Positions 27,163 through 35,620 of a DNA stretch of 64,000 nucleotides are shown piece by piece; within the stretch, counting starts at the first letter, position 1; each line of letters starts with the position of its first letter. Source of the stretch: Chryseobacterium sp. FH1. GTDB lineage: Bacteria; Bacteroidota; Bacteroidia; Flavobacteriales; Weeksellaceae. The position numbers and the translations under genes are program-made. The stretch covers positions 223,425-287,424 of the forward strand of contig NZ_JPLZ01000005.1 of NCBI RefSeq assembly GCF_000735135.1. The letters run 5' to 3'. The notes beneath the pieces are model-generated. The model ran no database searches. It saw only the letters and a list, made by a program, of their open reading frames with translations, and was not told the DNA's origin.

Positions 27163-28392
27163 TTACTCTGATCTTAATGCTTCAATTGGTTTAATCCTGG
27201 AAGCTTTGTAGGCTGGTACAAATCCAGCGATGGTTCCCGAAAGCAAAAGACAGAAAAATGCAGAAGCGATCAATCCCCAACCCACGGAAGGTTCTGTGAT
27301 GAAATATTCTTCGAGATTATTTCCAATGAGTTTTAGTGCCAAAACGCCCAAGCCAACGCCAACAATTCCTGAAATCACCGTAATCACAATACTTTCTTGA
27401 AGAATCAATGCGACGATGCCACCTGGTTTTGCGCCAATCGCTTTTCTGACACCGATTTCTTTGGTTCTCTCCTTTACGATATAAACCATAATATTACTGA
27501 TCCCAATGATTCCCGCAAGCAAAGTTCCAAGTCCGATAAATCCTACAACGACAGTGATCACAAACAGAAAAGCAAATGAATCCTGTGTATTTTTCGCATT
27601 GTTATTGATTCTGATCCCTTGCTGGTCATCCGGAGAAATTTTATGTCGTGCTTTGATACTTTTCTCTAATTCGTTCCCATATTTCACCCCTTGATCCGGC
27701 GTCATATTTGGGTCATAAGACAACATTACGGTGCTGATGGTGTCAGAACTTTTCTTCATCTGTTGCAATGTCGAAAGTGGCACCGAAATATGTCGCTCGT
27801 CCCAGTCACCGCCAGGATCTGAGAAAACACCAACCACTTTGAACATCGTCCCATTGATCTCTAGATCTTTCCCGATCGGATTTCCATCTCGGATCAGATC
27901 TCGCCAAACCATTCTTCCGATGGAAGCTACATTTTGTTTCAGCGCATTATCTCGTTGGTTGATGTATCGTCCATCAATCATTGTTCTGTTCTCAAGGAAT
28001 TTCTCGTCGCCCAAAACACCGTTGATTTGATAACCACCACTTTCTTTTCCATATTTCACAGTAAGACTGGTTTGATACCTCGGCGAAGCGTATTCTAATT
28101 TCCCCTCGCTTTCTTTCACGATGGCATCAAAATCATCATTGTTGAAAGTCACTTGTCTGTCGGATTGCAAACCTGCATAAGGAACAGTGGTTTTGCCGGC
28201 CCAAATCATAATGAGATTGGTTGCATCTCTTGTAAATGCTTTGGCAAATGAATTATTAAGACCGTTTCCAATGCCAAATAATACAATGAAAATGAACAAT
28301 CCCAAAGCCACCGTAAACCCAGAAAGCACCGTCCGCAATACATTACTGCGAATGGAACTAAAAATCTCTTGCCAGCGGTCTAAGTCAAACAT
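27163..28392 (-). CDS. MacB-type ABC transporter permease 1
   Basis: The 409-residue permease has the same plan as its downstream neighbour: an N-terminal helix, a periplasmic MacB-type domain and three C-terminal helices, with KERTKEIGVRKAIGAKPGG between helices. Such transporters use ATP in the cytoplasm to drive periplasmic movement rather than to move substrate across the inner membrane. The 82-bp spacer to the next permease and the 103-bp spacer to the ATPase hold no gene; the latter has a TCGAAG-type repeat fragment near 28456-28482. Confidence 0.92.
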   Translation of the reverse strand: MFDLDRWQEIFSSIRSNVLRTVLSGFTVALGLFIFIVLFGIGNGLNNSFAKAFTRDATNLIMIWAGKTTVPYAGLQSDRQVTFNNDDFDAIVKESEGKLEYASPRYQTSLTVKYGKESGGYQINGVLGDEKFLENRTMIDGRYINQRDNALKQNVASIGRMVWRDLIRDGNPIGKDLEINGTMFKVVGVFSDPGGDWDERHISVPLSTLQQMKKSSDTISTVMLSYDPNMTPDQGVKYGNELEKSIKARHKISPDDQQGIRINNNAKNTQDSFAFLFVITVVVGFIGLGTLLAGIIGISNIMVYIVKERTKEIGVRKAIGAKPGGIVALILQESIVITVISGIVGVGLGVLALKLIGNNLEEYFITEPSVGWGLIASAFFCLLLSGTIAGFVPAYKASRIKPIEALRSE

Positions 28393-28495
28393 AATTTGGT
28401 TGTTGGTTGATGGTTGTCAGTTGTTAGTTTTTTTTAGGATTGAGATTCTCTTTCAGTTTGTCAGGCTGAGGCTCTCGAAGCCATTTTTAAATATT

Positions 28496-29200
28496 TTAAT
28501 CTAAAACAATTTGATTGATGAATGTATCGCTTTCTATCAATCCGTCTTTCAGGACGACGTTTCTTTTGGTTTGTGCGGCCACATCGGGCTCGTGTGTTAC
28601 GACGACGATTGTTTTTCCTTCTTTGTTAATATCCTGAAGCAACTTCATAATATCGTGTGTCGTTTTGGAATCCAATGCTCCGGTTGGCTCATCGGCCAAG
28701 ACTAATTTTGGGTCTGTGATGAGCGCTCTTGCAATGGCGATTCTTTGTTTTTGTCCTCCGGAAAGTTCACTGGGAAGATGATTTGCCCAAGCTAAAAGTC
28801 CTACTTTTTCAAGATATTCTTCGGCGCGTTTGGTTCTTTCTTTTCGGGAAACATTTTGATAATATAACGGCAACGCCACATTGTCCAATGCTGTTTTATA
28901 ATTAATCAAATTGAAAGACTGAAAAATAAATCCAAGAAAACGGCTTCTGTATTCCGCGGCTTTGACTTCTGTCAGATGTTTGATGGGAACGCCGTCCAAC
29001 TCGTAGATGCCGTTGTCTGCTTCGTCCAAAATACCGATGATGTTGAGCAATGTCGATTTTCCGGAACCGGAGCTTCCCATAATAGAAACAAATTCGCCTT
29101 CGTTGATATTCAGGTTGATGCCTTTGAGAACGTGCAATTTGCTCTTGCCTGTGTCGTAGGATTTGTTGATATCTTCTATTCTTAGAATGGGATGAGACAT
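28496..29200 (-). CDS. ABC transporter ATPase (LolD/MacB type)
   Basis: From the ATG at 29200 the protein starts MSHPILRIEDINKSY, matching the family; the longer reading from 29266 adds 22 unrelated residues. Walker A GSSGSGKST, Q-loop FQSFNLI, signature LSGGQKQR, Walker B LVLADEPTGALD and the H-loop VVVTHEPD are all present, so it should hydrolyse ATP. It powers the two MacB-type permeases downstream and is the first gene of the operon. Substrate unknown. Confidence 0.93.
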   Translation of the reverse strand: MSHPILRIEDINKSYDTGKSKLHVLKGINLNINEGEFVSIMGSSGSGKSTLLNIIGILDEADNGIYELDGVPIKHLTEVKAAEYRSRFLGFIFQSFNLINYKTALDNVALPLYYQNVSRKERTKRAEEYLEKVGLLAWANHLPSELSGGQKQRIAIARALITDPKLVLADEPTGALDSKTTHDIMKLLQDINKEGKTIVVVTHEPDVAAQTKRNVVLKDGLIESDTFINQIVLD

Positions 29201-29364
29201 TGTCTGGATTTTACATATAAGTAAATCCGATTGCTGAATTGTTACATCAAAAAAGATAAAAACCACTTAAATAGAAAAAAACAATACATTAACCGTGAAA
29301 ATCAACCATCATTACAATGATTTTTATTATTATTAACGAAATAAAAAATCTCAATAAAAATAAA

Positions 29365-30738
29365 ATGAAAAAAATTATTCTAATCGTTTTCTACAGTCTT
29401 TCATTTTTTTGCTTTGGTGCAAAAATTAACATAAACATCCTTGATACTGCAACTGTTGAATCTCGTGCAATTGACAATATTCTTAAAAAAATAGAAGCTC
29501 CCAAAGTTTCAAAAAATGTAATTCTAATTACAAATCTCGGTGCCAAGGGCGATTCTAAAACAGATAACAAACCTTTTTTTGACAAAGCAATGAAACAAAG
29601 CAAGGCAAAAAAAGGCGCAAAAATAGTAGTTCCGGCAGGCGTTTACTTGATTAACGGGCCGATTCACTTCGTAAGCAACACGACTTTGGAATTACAAAAA
29701 GATGCAAAAATAATCTTTGGAACAAATGAAAAAGATTACCTTCCTGCCGTTCTCACGAGTTGGGAAGGGACACTTATTTATAATTACAGTCCCTTGATTT
29801 ACGCCTATCAAGTAGAAAATGTTGCGATAATTGGTGAAGGAACAATTGATGGAAATGGCAAAGATGGTTTCAGCCAATGGTACGACAAGCAAAAACCTGC
29901 ACAGGCAAAAACCAGAGATATGAACTTGAAGATGACGCCTGTAAAGGAAAGAATCTTCGGGAAAGACAGCTTTTTAAGACCTCAGCTTGTTCAGTTCTTT
30001 GAAAGTAAAAATATTTTGATTGAAGGTGTTACCATTACAAACGCTCCATTCTGGTGTGTTCATTTCCTAAAATCAGAAAACATCACCGCTCAGAAAGTAA
30101 AATTTGATTCTCAAAACAAAAACAATGATGGCTTCGACATAGAATATTCTAAAAATGTTTTGATAGATGATGTAGATTTTGACAACGCAGATGACAATGT
30201 CACCATCAAGGCTGGGCGAGACAGAGAAGGCAGAGAAACCAATATGCCATCAGAAAACATTATCGTTAGAAATAGCCGTTTTAAAGGTTTGCATGCGATT
30301 GTGATTGGTAGTGAGATGTCATCTGGCGTAAGAAACGTTTTTGTAGAAAACTCGACCTTTGCCGGCTATTGCAAACGTGCTCTATATCTGAAATCTAATG
30401 CTGACAGAGGTGGTTACATCAAGGATATTTACATCAACAATGTAGATTTTGGAGAGGTAGAGGATGCAATTTACATCACATCTTTCTACAAAGGGGAAGG
30501 CGAAGGTCACGAAACAGACATCCATAATTTGTTTGTCAATAATTTCAAAGTTAAAAAAGCGACCAACGCTGGAATCATAATACAGGGTTATCCTACGAAG
30601 AAGGTAAATAACATTGTATTTTCTAATGTAAAAATCAATGAAGCAAAGAATGCAATAAGCATGACCAATACAGAGAATATTATTTTTAATAATGTTACTA
30701 TTGGTAAAGAAGAACAAATCCCATCTTCTAAACATTAA
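29365..30738 (+). CDS. GH28-like right-handed beta-helix protein (polygalacturonase family)
   Basis: From the ATG at 29365 (signal peptide KKIILIVFYSLSFFCFGA) the protein is 457 aa. It opens with LGAKGDSKTDN, typical of pectate lyase 3/GH28 folds. The GH28 catalytic region is recognisable as NNDGFDIE and ADDNVTIKAG (the Asp pair), and RALYLKS corresponds to the RIK site. The usual GHG is replaced by LHAIVIGS, so the family member is divergent. Activity on a pectin-like or other uronic acid polymer is plausible but uncertain. It is not paired with SusC/SusD genes. Confidence 0.78.
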   Translation: MKKIILIVFYSLSFFCFGAKININILDTATVESRAIDNILKKIEAPKVSKNVILITNLGAKGDSKTDNKPFFDKAMKQSKAKKGAKIVVPAGVYLINGPIHFVSNTTLELQKDAKIIFGTNEKDYLPAVLTSWEGTLIYNYSPLIYAYQVENVAIIGEGTIDGNGKDGFSQWYDKQKPAQAKTRDMNLKMTPVKERIFGKDSFLRPQLVQFFESKNILIEGVTITNAPFWCVHFLKSENITAQKVKFDSQNKNNDGFDIEYSKNVLIDDVDFDNADDNVTIKAGRDREGRETNMPSENIIVRNSRFKGLHAIVIGSEMSSGVRNVFVENSTFAGYCKRALYLKSNADRGGYIKDIYINNVDFGEVEDAIYITSFYKGEGEGHETDIHNLFVNNFKVKKATNAGIIIQGYPTKKVNNIVFSNVKINEAKNAISMTNTENIIFNNVTIGKEEQIPSSKH

Positions 30739-30821
30739 AGTTTATGAAAAGTATCCGATTGTAAATTTCAATTGTAACAAATCCAATATTCCGAAGTCTT
30801 ATTGTGTATAATTTTTCTTTT

Positions 30822-32180
30822 ATGCTAAAAAAAGTTTTTTGTATTTCGCTTTTGTCTATTGGGGTTTTGGGATTTTCTCAGAAGAAATGGACGATTCAGG
30901 AATGTGTGGATTATGCGATTAAAAACAATCTGCAGGTTCAGGCGCAGGCTCTCAACAAAGATGTGCAGACAAAAAATCTGGAAATGGCAAAGAGAGATTA
31001 CCTACCATCGGTTTCCGGAAGCATCTCGAACACGGCAAGTTTTGGAAACACACAGTTCGTGAACACGAGTATCCGAAATGACAACTTCAGCAACAACTCG
31101 AGTGTCGGTGCCAATATTCTGGTTTACAACAACGGCAGGCTGGAGAAAGCGATTAGAAAAACGGGCTTCGATGTGGAGGCTAGTTTGCAGGATATTGAAA
31201 CGATAAAAAATAACATCGCGCTTCAAATTGCACAACAATATCTTTCTGTAATGCTAAACAGGGAAATCAAGAAAATCTCCCAAAGCGCAATGGAAAATGC
31301 CCAACAACTCTACGACCGCGCGAAAATCACGACCGAAGTTGGAACGACTGCACAAACGGTTTTGGCAGAAGCAACCGCTTCCGTCGCCAGAGAAAAGCAG
31401 AATGTACAAACGGCTCAAATCAATGTGGATAGGGCTTTGTTTGCAATGGCTCAGATTTTACAACTTCAGGATTACAAGAGTTTTGATGTGGTAGATATTC
31501 CTGTTCCGGATGAGTTGGTGCCTCAAAAAGAAACCGTGGATGAAGTTTTGAATATTGCCTATGAATCTCAGCCCGTGATAAAAGCGGCGGAAAGTAGAAT
31601 CAAATCTGCAGAGGCACAAACGGAAGTGGTGAGGACGAATTTCTATCCGACAATCACGGCAACTGCAGGAATTGGAACTTTTTACAACAATCTACTGAAC
31701 ACCAACATCACCGGCTACGATGCTTCCAGCGGATTCCCGGTTGCGGTGCAGGAACGAAGTTTCATCCAGCAATACAAATCAAATTTTGGTCAGCAAGTTG
31801 GGATTTCGGCCAACATTCCAATTTTTAACAAAGGAATTACAAGATTGCAAGTGGAGCAAACCAAAATCAATGAGTCGATTGCGAAAAATAATTTGGAGCA
31901 ACAGAAATTCCAGTTGAAGCAGGATATTCAGCAGGCGCAGTTCAATGCTGATTCGAACTACGAAATTTATGTTTCTGCGATGGAAGCTGAGCGAAGTACA
32001 AAACTGGCGCTGGATTTTGCAACGAAAAGTTATGAAGCTGGACGTTCGACCATTTATGACGTTACTATGGCGAGAAACAATTTTGCAAATGCACAAGGTT
32101 CTGTGGCTCAGGCAAAGTATAATTATTTATTCAGTGTGAAAGTTTTAGATTTCTATGCAGGACGCGGGATTTCGCTTTAA
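30822..32180 (+). CDS. TolC-family outer-membrane efflux protein 1
   Basis: From the ATG at 30822 the protein is 452 aa (an upstream GTG is less likely). It starts with a signal peptide (LKKVFCISLLSIGVLGFSQ), followed by WTIQECVDYAIKNNLQVQ, the usual start of the first TolC repeat. Two long helical repeats with Gln/Ala-rich coiled coils follow, ending at SVKVLDFYAGRG. It is the probable outer-membrane exit for the MacAB-like operon at 23168-29200, although it is transcribed the other way, 84 bp after the GH28-like gene. A strong terminator follows. Confidence 0.9.
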   Translation: MLKKVFCISLLSIGVLGFSQKKWTIQECVDYAIKNNLQVQAQALNKDVQTKNLEMAKRDYLPSVSGSISNTASFGNTQFVNTSIRNDNFSNNSSVGANILVYNNGRLEKAIRKTGFDVEASLQDIETIKNNIALQIAQQYLSVMLNREIKKISQSAMENAQQLYDRAKITTEVGTTAQTVLAEATASVAREKQNVQTAQINVDRALFAMAQILQLQDYKSFDVVDIPVPDELVPQKETVDEVLNIAYESQPVIKAAESRIKSAEAQTEVVRTNFYPTITATAGIGTFYNNLLNTNITGYDASSGFPVAVQERSFIQQYKSNFGQQVGISANIPIFNKGITRLQVEQTKINESIAKNNLEQQKFQLKQDIQQAQFNADSNYEIYVSAMEAERSTKLALDFATKSYEAGRSTIYDVTMARNNFANAQGSVAQAKYNYLFSVKVLDFYAGRGISL

Positions 32181-32231
32181 GTAAAACAAAAACGCAAAGA
32201 TGCAAGCAAGTTTTTGAATCTATAATATTTT

Positions 32232-32262
32232 AAAAGTCGCAAAGCCAATCTTTGCGACTTTT
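32232..32262 (+). terminator. Intrinsic terminator after tolC-like gene 1
   Basis: AAAAGTCGCAAAG (32232-32244) pairs perfectly with CTTTGCGACTTTT (32250-32262) around a 5-base loop. Confidence 0.85.
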
Positions 32263-32332
32263 TCCGATTTGGTTGAGACTAATTTTGTGACTTTGCGATA
32301 AAAATTATTGATATTTTTCTTATCTTTGAGAT

Positions 32333-32962
32333 ATGCAGACCTTCGGAATAGATTTACTCAGAGATATAAAAAGTGCGGAATTGCTGGGCGAAAATGCTCA
32401 TAAAATCTATTCTCCACCTTATCGCCCTATCTTTACTTATGAAGATATTCTGACACGAAATCCAAAGTTTGCGGCCGTCAATATTTTACTTTATCTCAAA
32501 AATAACGAGTGGCATTTCCCGTTGATTGTTCGCTCTCAAAATGAACGTGACAGACACAGCGGACAAATCTCTCTTCCCGGCGGAAAAAATGAAAAAGAAG
32601 ATTTGGATTTTGCCCACACAGCGAAACGTGAAACTTCCGAAGAATTAGGAATTGATGAACATTATGTGAGAATCATCCGAGAAATGTCGCCGATTTACAT
32701 TCCGCCGAGTAATTTTTATGTTCACTCTTTTGTTTCTTACACCAAAAAAAATCCGGAATTTTTCCTTCAAGAAAGTGAAGCCGTGGAATTGATAGAATTT
32801 CCGATTTCCTCTTTATTAAGTCTTCCCGACCAGCCAAAAAATATGGTTTTGCCATCTACCAACGGTGCGGAAGTTCCCGTCATCGATTTTAATGGCTACA
32901 TCATCTGGGGCGCTACCTCTATGATACTCAGCGAATTCAGCAACTTATTAAAAAATGTTTAG
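32333..32962 (+). CDS. CoA pyrophosphatase-type NUDIX hydrolase
   Basis: The 209-residue protein carries the NUDIX box (GGKNEKED...RETSEELG) preceded by SGQISLPGG, the pattern of the CoA-pyrophosphatase (NudL/Pcd1) subgroup, which splits coenzyme A into phosphopantetheine and ADP. All catalytic glutamates of the REXXEE segment are present. The ATG at 32333 leaves a normal N-terminus. It is followed after 93 bp by the acyltransferase gene on the same strand. Confidence 0.88.
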   Translation: MQTFGIDLLRDIKSAELLGENAHKIYSPPYRPIFTYEDILTRNPKFAAVNILLYLKNNEWHFPLIVRSQNERDRHSGQISLPGGKNEKEDLDFAHTAKRETSEELGIDEHYVRIIREMSPIYIPPSNFYVHSFVSYTKKNPEFFLQESEAVELIEFPISSLLSLPDQPKNMVLPSTNGAEVPVIDFNGYIIWGATSMILSEFSNLLKNV

Positions 32963-33055
32963 TTTTGCACAGATTCCTACGATTTGGGAACGGAAATTGG
33001 TTATCACTTTTAACATATCACCTTGATTTTTAGTTTAAAATCTAATTAAACATAA

Positions 33056-33847
33056 ATGGCAAAAAAAAATATTTTTACCGATTCTTTTGGAAACATCTAT
33101 GTTTTGAAGAGGTTTATTATTTTTATTCTAGGACTGGTTTCCTATCGGAGATTCAACGGTTTCAACAAACTGAAGATCACGGGAACGGAAGACCTCTCAG
33201 ACCTTCCGGACAGCAATGTGCTTTTCGTTTCGAATCATCAGACTTACTTTGCTGATGTAGCTGCGATGTATCACACATTTTGCTCTGTTAACAATGGATT
33301 TCACAACACTATTAAAAATCCTGTTTATCTTCTTAATCCAAAAGTCGATTTCTACTATGTTGCAGCGGAAGAAACGATGAACAAAGGAGTTCTTTCAAGA
33401 ATTTTCAAAATTGCCGGAGCAATCACTGTTAAAAGAACTTGGAGAGCGGAAGGAAAAAATGTCAACAGAATGGTTGACCTTAGTGAGATTGAAAACATTA
33501 TGAAAGCTTTGGATAATGGCTGGGTGATTACATTTCCACAAGGGACAACTTCCGCTTATGCACAAGGTCGAAAAGGAACTGCAAAATTGATAAAGAACCA
33601 AAGACCAACTGTAATTCCCATTAAAATCAATGGTTTCCGACGCGCATTTGACAAGAAAGGTCTGAAGATAAAAGTCACTGGCGTAAAACCAACATTGGAG
33701 TTCAAACCTGCTTTGGATATTGATTATGATAATGAGTCGGCCAACGAGATTCTGGACAAAATAATGCACGCCATCGAGCAAACACCCGAACACAATATTC
33801 TGCACGATTACGACACCAAACTGAAAGAATCAAAATCCCAACAATAA
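33056..33847 (+). CDS. 1-acyl-glycerol-3-phosphate acyltransferase (PlsC family), atypical motifs
   Basis: The 263-residue protein belongs to the PlsC-like acyltransferases that make phosphatidic acid at the inner membrane. Motif I is NHQTYFAD (His61 to Asp67), with five residues between His and Asp instead of the usual four. Motif III reads FPQGTTS instead of FPEGTRS. Both changes suggest a subfamily with altered acceptor or acyl donor. There is one hydrophobic segment (about 18-29). A bidirectional terminator follows and separates it from fabV. Confidence 0.82.
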   Translation: MAKKNIFTDSFGNIYVLKRFIIFILGLVSYRRFNGFNKLKITGTEDLSDLPDSNVLFVSNHQTYFADVAAMYHTFCSVNNGFHNTIKNPVYLLNPKVDFYYVAAEETMNKGVLSRIFKIAGAITVKRTWRAEGKNVNRMVDLSEIENIMKALDNGWVITFPQGTTSAYAQGRKGTAKLIKNQRPTVIPIKINGFRRAFDKKGLKIKVTGVKPTLEFKPALDIDYDNESANEILDKIMHAIEQTPEHNILHDYDTKLKESKSQQ

Positions 33848-33852
33848 AAAAA

Positions 33853-33876
33853 GGCTACTGAAAAAGTAGCCGTTTT
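33853..33876. terminator. Bidirectional terminator between acyltransferase and fabV
   Basis: GGCTAC (33853-33858) pairs with GTAGCC (33866-33871), with A-run before and T-run after, so it can serve both converging genes. Confidence 0.75.
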
Positions 33877-33937
33877 TGTTCTATTTTAAAGACTCTATAA
33901 ATCTATAATCTATCAGTCTATTTTCTCTTAGTCTAAA

Positions 33938-35140
33938 TTAAGCCTCAATACTTGGAACTTGTACGTTCTCATTAGCATCTTTCTCATAATCAATTCCATC
34001 AACTTCGAAACCGAAAAGGTTGAAGAACTCTTTTCTGTAACCTGCGATATCACTGATTTCAGAAAGGTTTTCAGTTGTTGTTTCCTTCCACAATTTGTCA
34101 ACTTCAGCCTGTACATCATCTGCCATTTCCCAGTCGTCAACTCGGATTCTACCAGCTTCGTCCAAAGGAACTTCGCCATTTTCCGTATATAATCTGTCAG
34201 CAAAAAGTCTTTGAATCTGCTCGATTGTTCCTTCGTGTGTTCCTTTTGCTTTCATCACTTTGTAAAGTAGAGAAATATACAATGGAACTACAGGAATCGC
34301 AGAACTGGACTGAGTTACCAAAGCTTTGTTTACAGAAACATAAGATTTTCCGTTAAGGTCTTTTAATAAGTCATTTAGAACAGTCACAGTCGCTTCAAGG
34401 TCGTTTTTCGCTTGACCGATGGTTCCGTTTCTGTAGATTGGGAAAGTCAATTCTGGGCCGATGTAAGAATAGGCAACCGTTTGAACACCGTCAGCTAAAA
34501 CGCCAGCCGCTTTCAAATCTTCCATCCAGAATTTCCAGTCTTCACCACCCATTACGGCAACAGTGTTTGGAATATCTTCTTCGTTTTCAACCGGAGCAAT
34601 CGTCACATCAGAAACTACGCCTGTGTGGAAATCCACCGTTTTGTTGGTGTAAGAATTCCCGATTGGTTTAAGAACAGATGAATGTGCAACGCCCGTTTTT
34701 GGATGCGTTCTTCTCGGAGAAGCCAAACTGTAAACCACCAAGTCAACTTGACCAAGGTCTTTTTTGATTAATTCAATCGTTTGTTTTTTTATGTCGTCTG
34801 AGAATGCATCGCCGTTGATACTTTTGGCATAAAGTCCAGCTTCGTGCGCTTCTTTTTCGAAAGCGGCAGAATTGTACCAGCCAGCAGTTCCCATTTTACC
34901 TTCAGAAGCTGGTTTCTCGAAGAAAACACCAACTGTTGCAGCGTCGGAACCGAAAGCCGCTGTGATTCTGGAAGAAAGTCCGAAACCTGTAGAAGCACCG
35001 ATTACCAAAACTTTTTTTGGTCCGTTTTTGATAGCACCTTTGGACTTTACATATTCTATTTGATTTTTTACGCTTTGAAGTGCTCCATCTGGATGCGCCG
35101 TCAAGCAAATAAATCCTCTTGTTCTTGGTTGAATAATCAT
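33938..35140 (-). CDS. fabV: Enoyl-[acyl-carrier-protein] reductase FabV
   Basis: From the ATG at 35140 the protein is 400 aa, as usual for FabV/trans-2-enoyl-CoA reductase. MIIQPRTRGFICLTAHP at the start and the NADH-binding VLVIGASTGFGLSSR (about 42-56) are diagnostic. The catalytic Y-x8-K is YRNGTIGQAK. The enzyme does the last reduction of fatty acid elongation; FabV proteins are generally triclosan-insensitive. It was predicted from TTG 35161 in a longer reading, which would add seven unrelated residues. It stands alone, beside a lipid acyltransferase on the opposite strand. Confidence 0.96.
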   Translation of the reverse strand: MIIQPRTRGFICLTAHPDGALQSVKNQIEYVKSKGAIKNGPKKVLVIGASTGFGLSSRITAAFGSDAATVGVFFEKPASEGKMGTAGWYNSAAFEKEAHEAGLYAKSINGDAFSDDIKKQTIELIKKDLGQVDLVVYSLASPRRTHPKTGVAHSSVLKPIGNSYTNKTVDFHTGVVSDVTIAPVENEEDIPNTVAVMGGEDWKFWMEDLKAAGVLADGVQTVAYSYIGPELTFPIYRNGTIGQAKNDLEATVTVLNDLLKDLNGKSYVSVNKALVTQSSSAIPVVPLYISLLYKVMKAKGTHEGTIEQIQRLFADRLYTENGEVPLDEAGRIRVDDWEMADDVQAEVDKLWKETTTENLSEISDIAGYRKEFFNLFGFEVDGIDYEKDANENVQVPSIEA

Positions 35141-35351
35141 TGTTGAAATTATTTTTAGCATTGCAAATTAAAGAAATTTGAGCAAATAATGAGGAATTTT
35201 TGTTTAAAAAGAACTTATTAAATTTTAATTTGATTAGCATTAATGAGACTTTACGAATGTGTGAATCTTTATTTTATGCAATCGATTGCGCAGGTTGTTA
35301 TTTTTTTTAATTTTACCAGCAAGCAGTTGCTCTTTATTATTGTGGGTAGCA

Positions 35352-35427
35352 CTTCGACTCCGCTCAGTGTGACAATTCGAAAACCAATTATTTTATTTAC
35401 ACTTTGTTAGTCTGAGCGGAGTCGAAG
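35352..35427. repeat. Inverted repeat CTTCGACTCCGCTCAG
   Basis: The 16-bp arm at 35352-35367 is exactly repeated in reverse complement at 35412-35427. Single related arms occur at about 28456-28482, 39944-39966, 57266-57284 and 62097-62118. It lies in a 459-bp gap (35162-35620) without a gene. Confidence 0.85.
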
Positions 35428-35467
35428 ACTTTAATCTAAAATAAAATTGAAACAACGAATCTAACGC

Positions 35468-35553
35468 AACCCGACTTGAATGGAGCTCATTTTTTGTGGC
35501 GGGAAAAGCGAAGGCAAAAATAGCGGGAATGGAAGGCGGAAAAGTTGCCCAAA
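35468..35553 (+). repeat. Composite intergenic repeat family, copy B
   Basis: The ends CCCGACTTGAATGGA and GGAAGGCGGAAAAGTTGCCC match copy A; the central hairpin is shorter and rearranged. It lies about 70 bp upstream of the GH28 start codon. Confidence 0.75.
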
Positions 35554-35620
35554 TTATAATTAATGAACTGACTTAACTAAAACATTTATAATCAATCAAA
35601 AGAACTCATATCAATAAACA

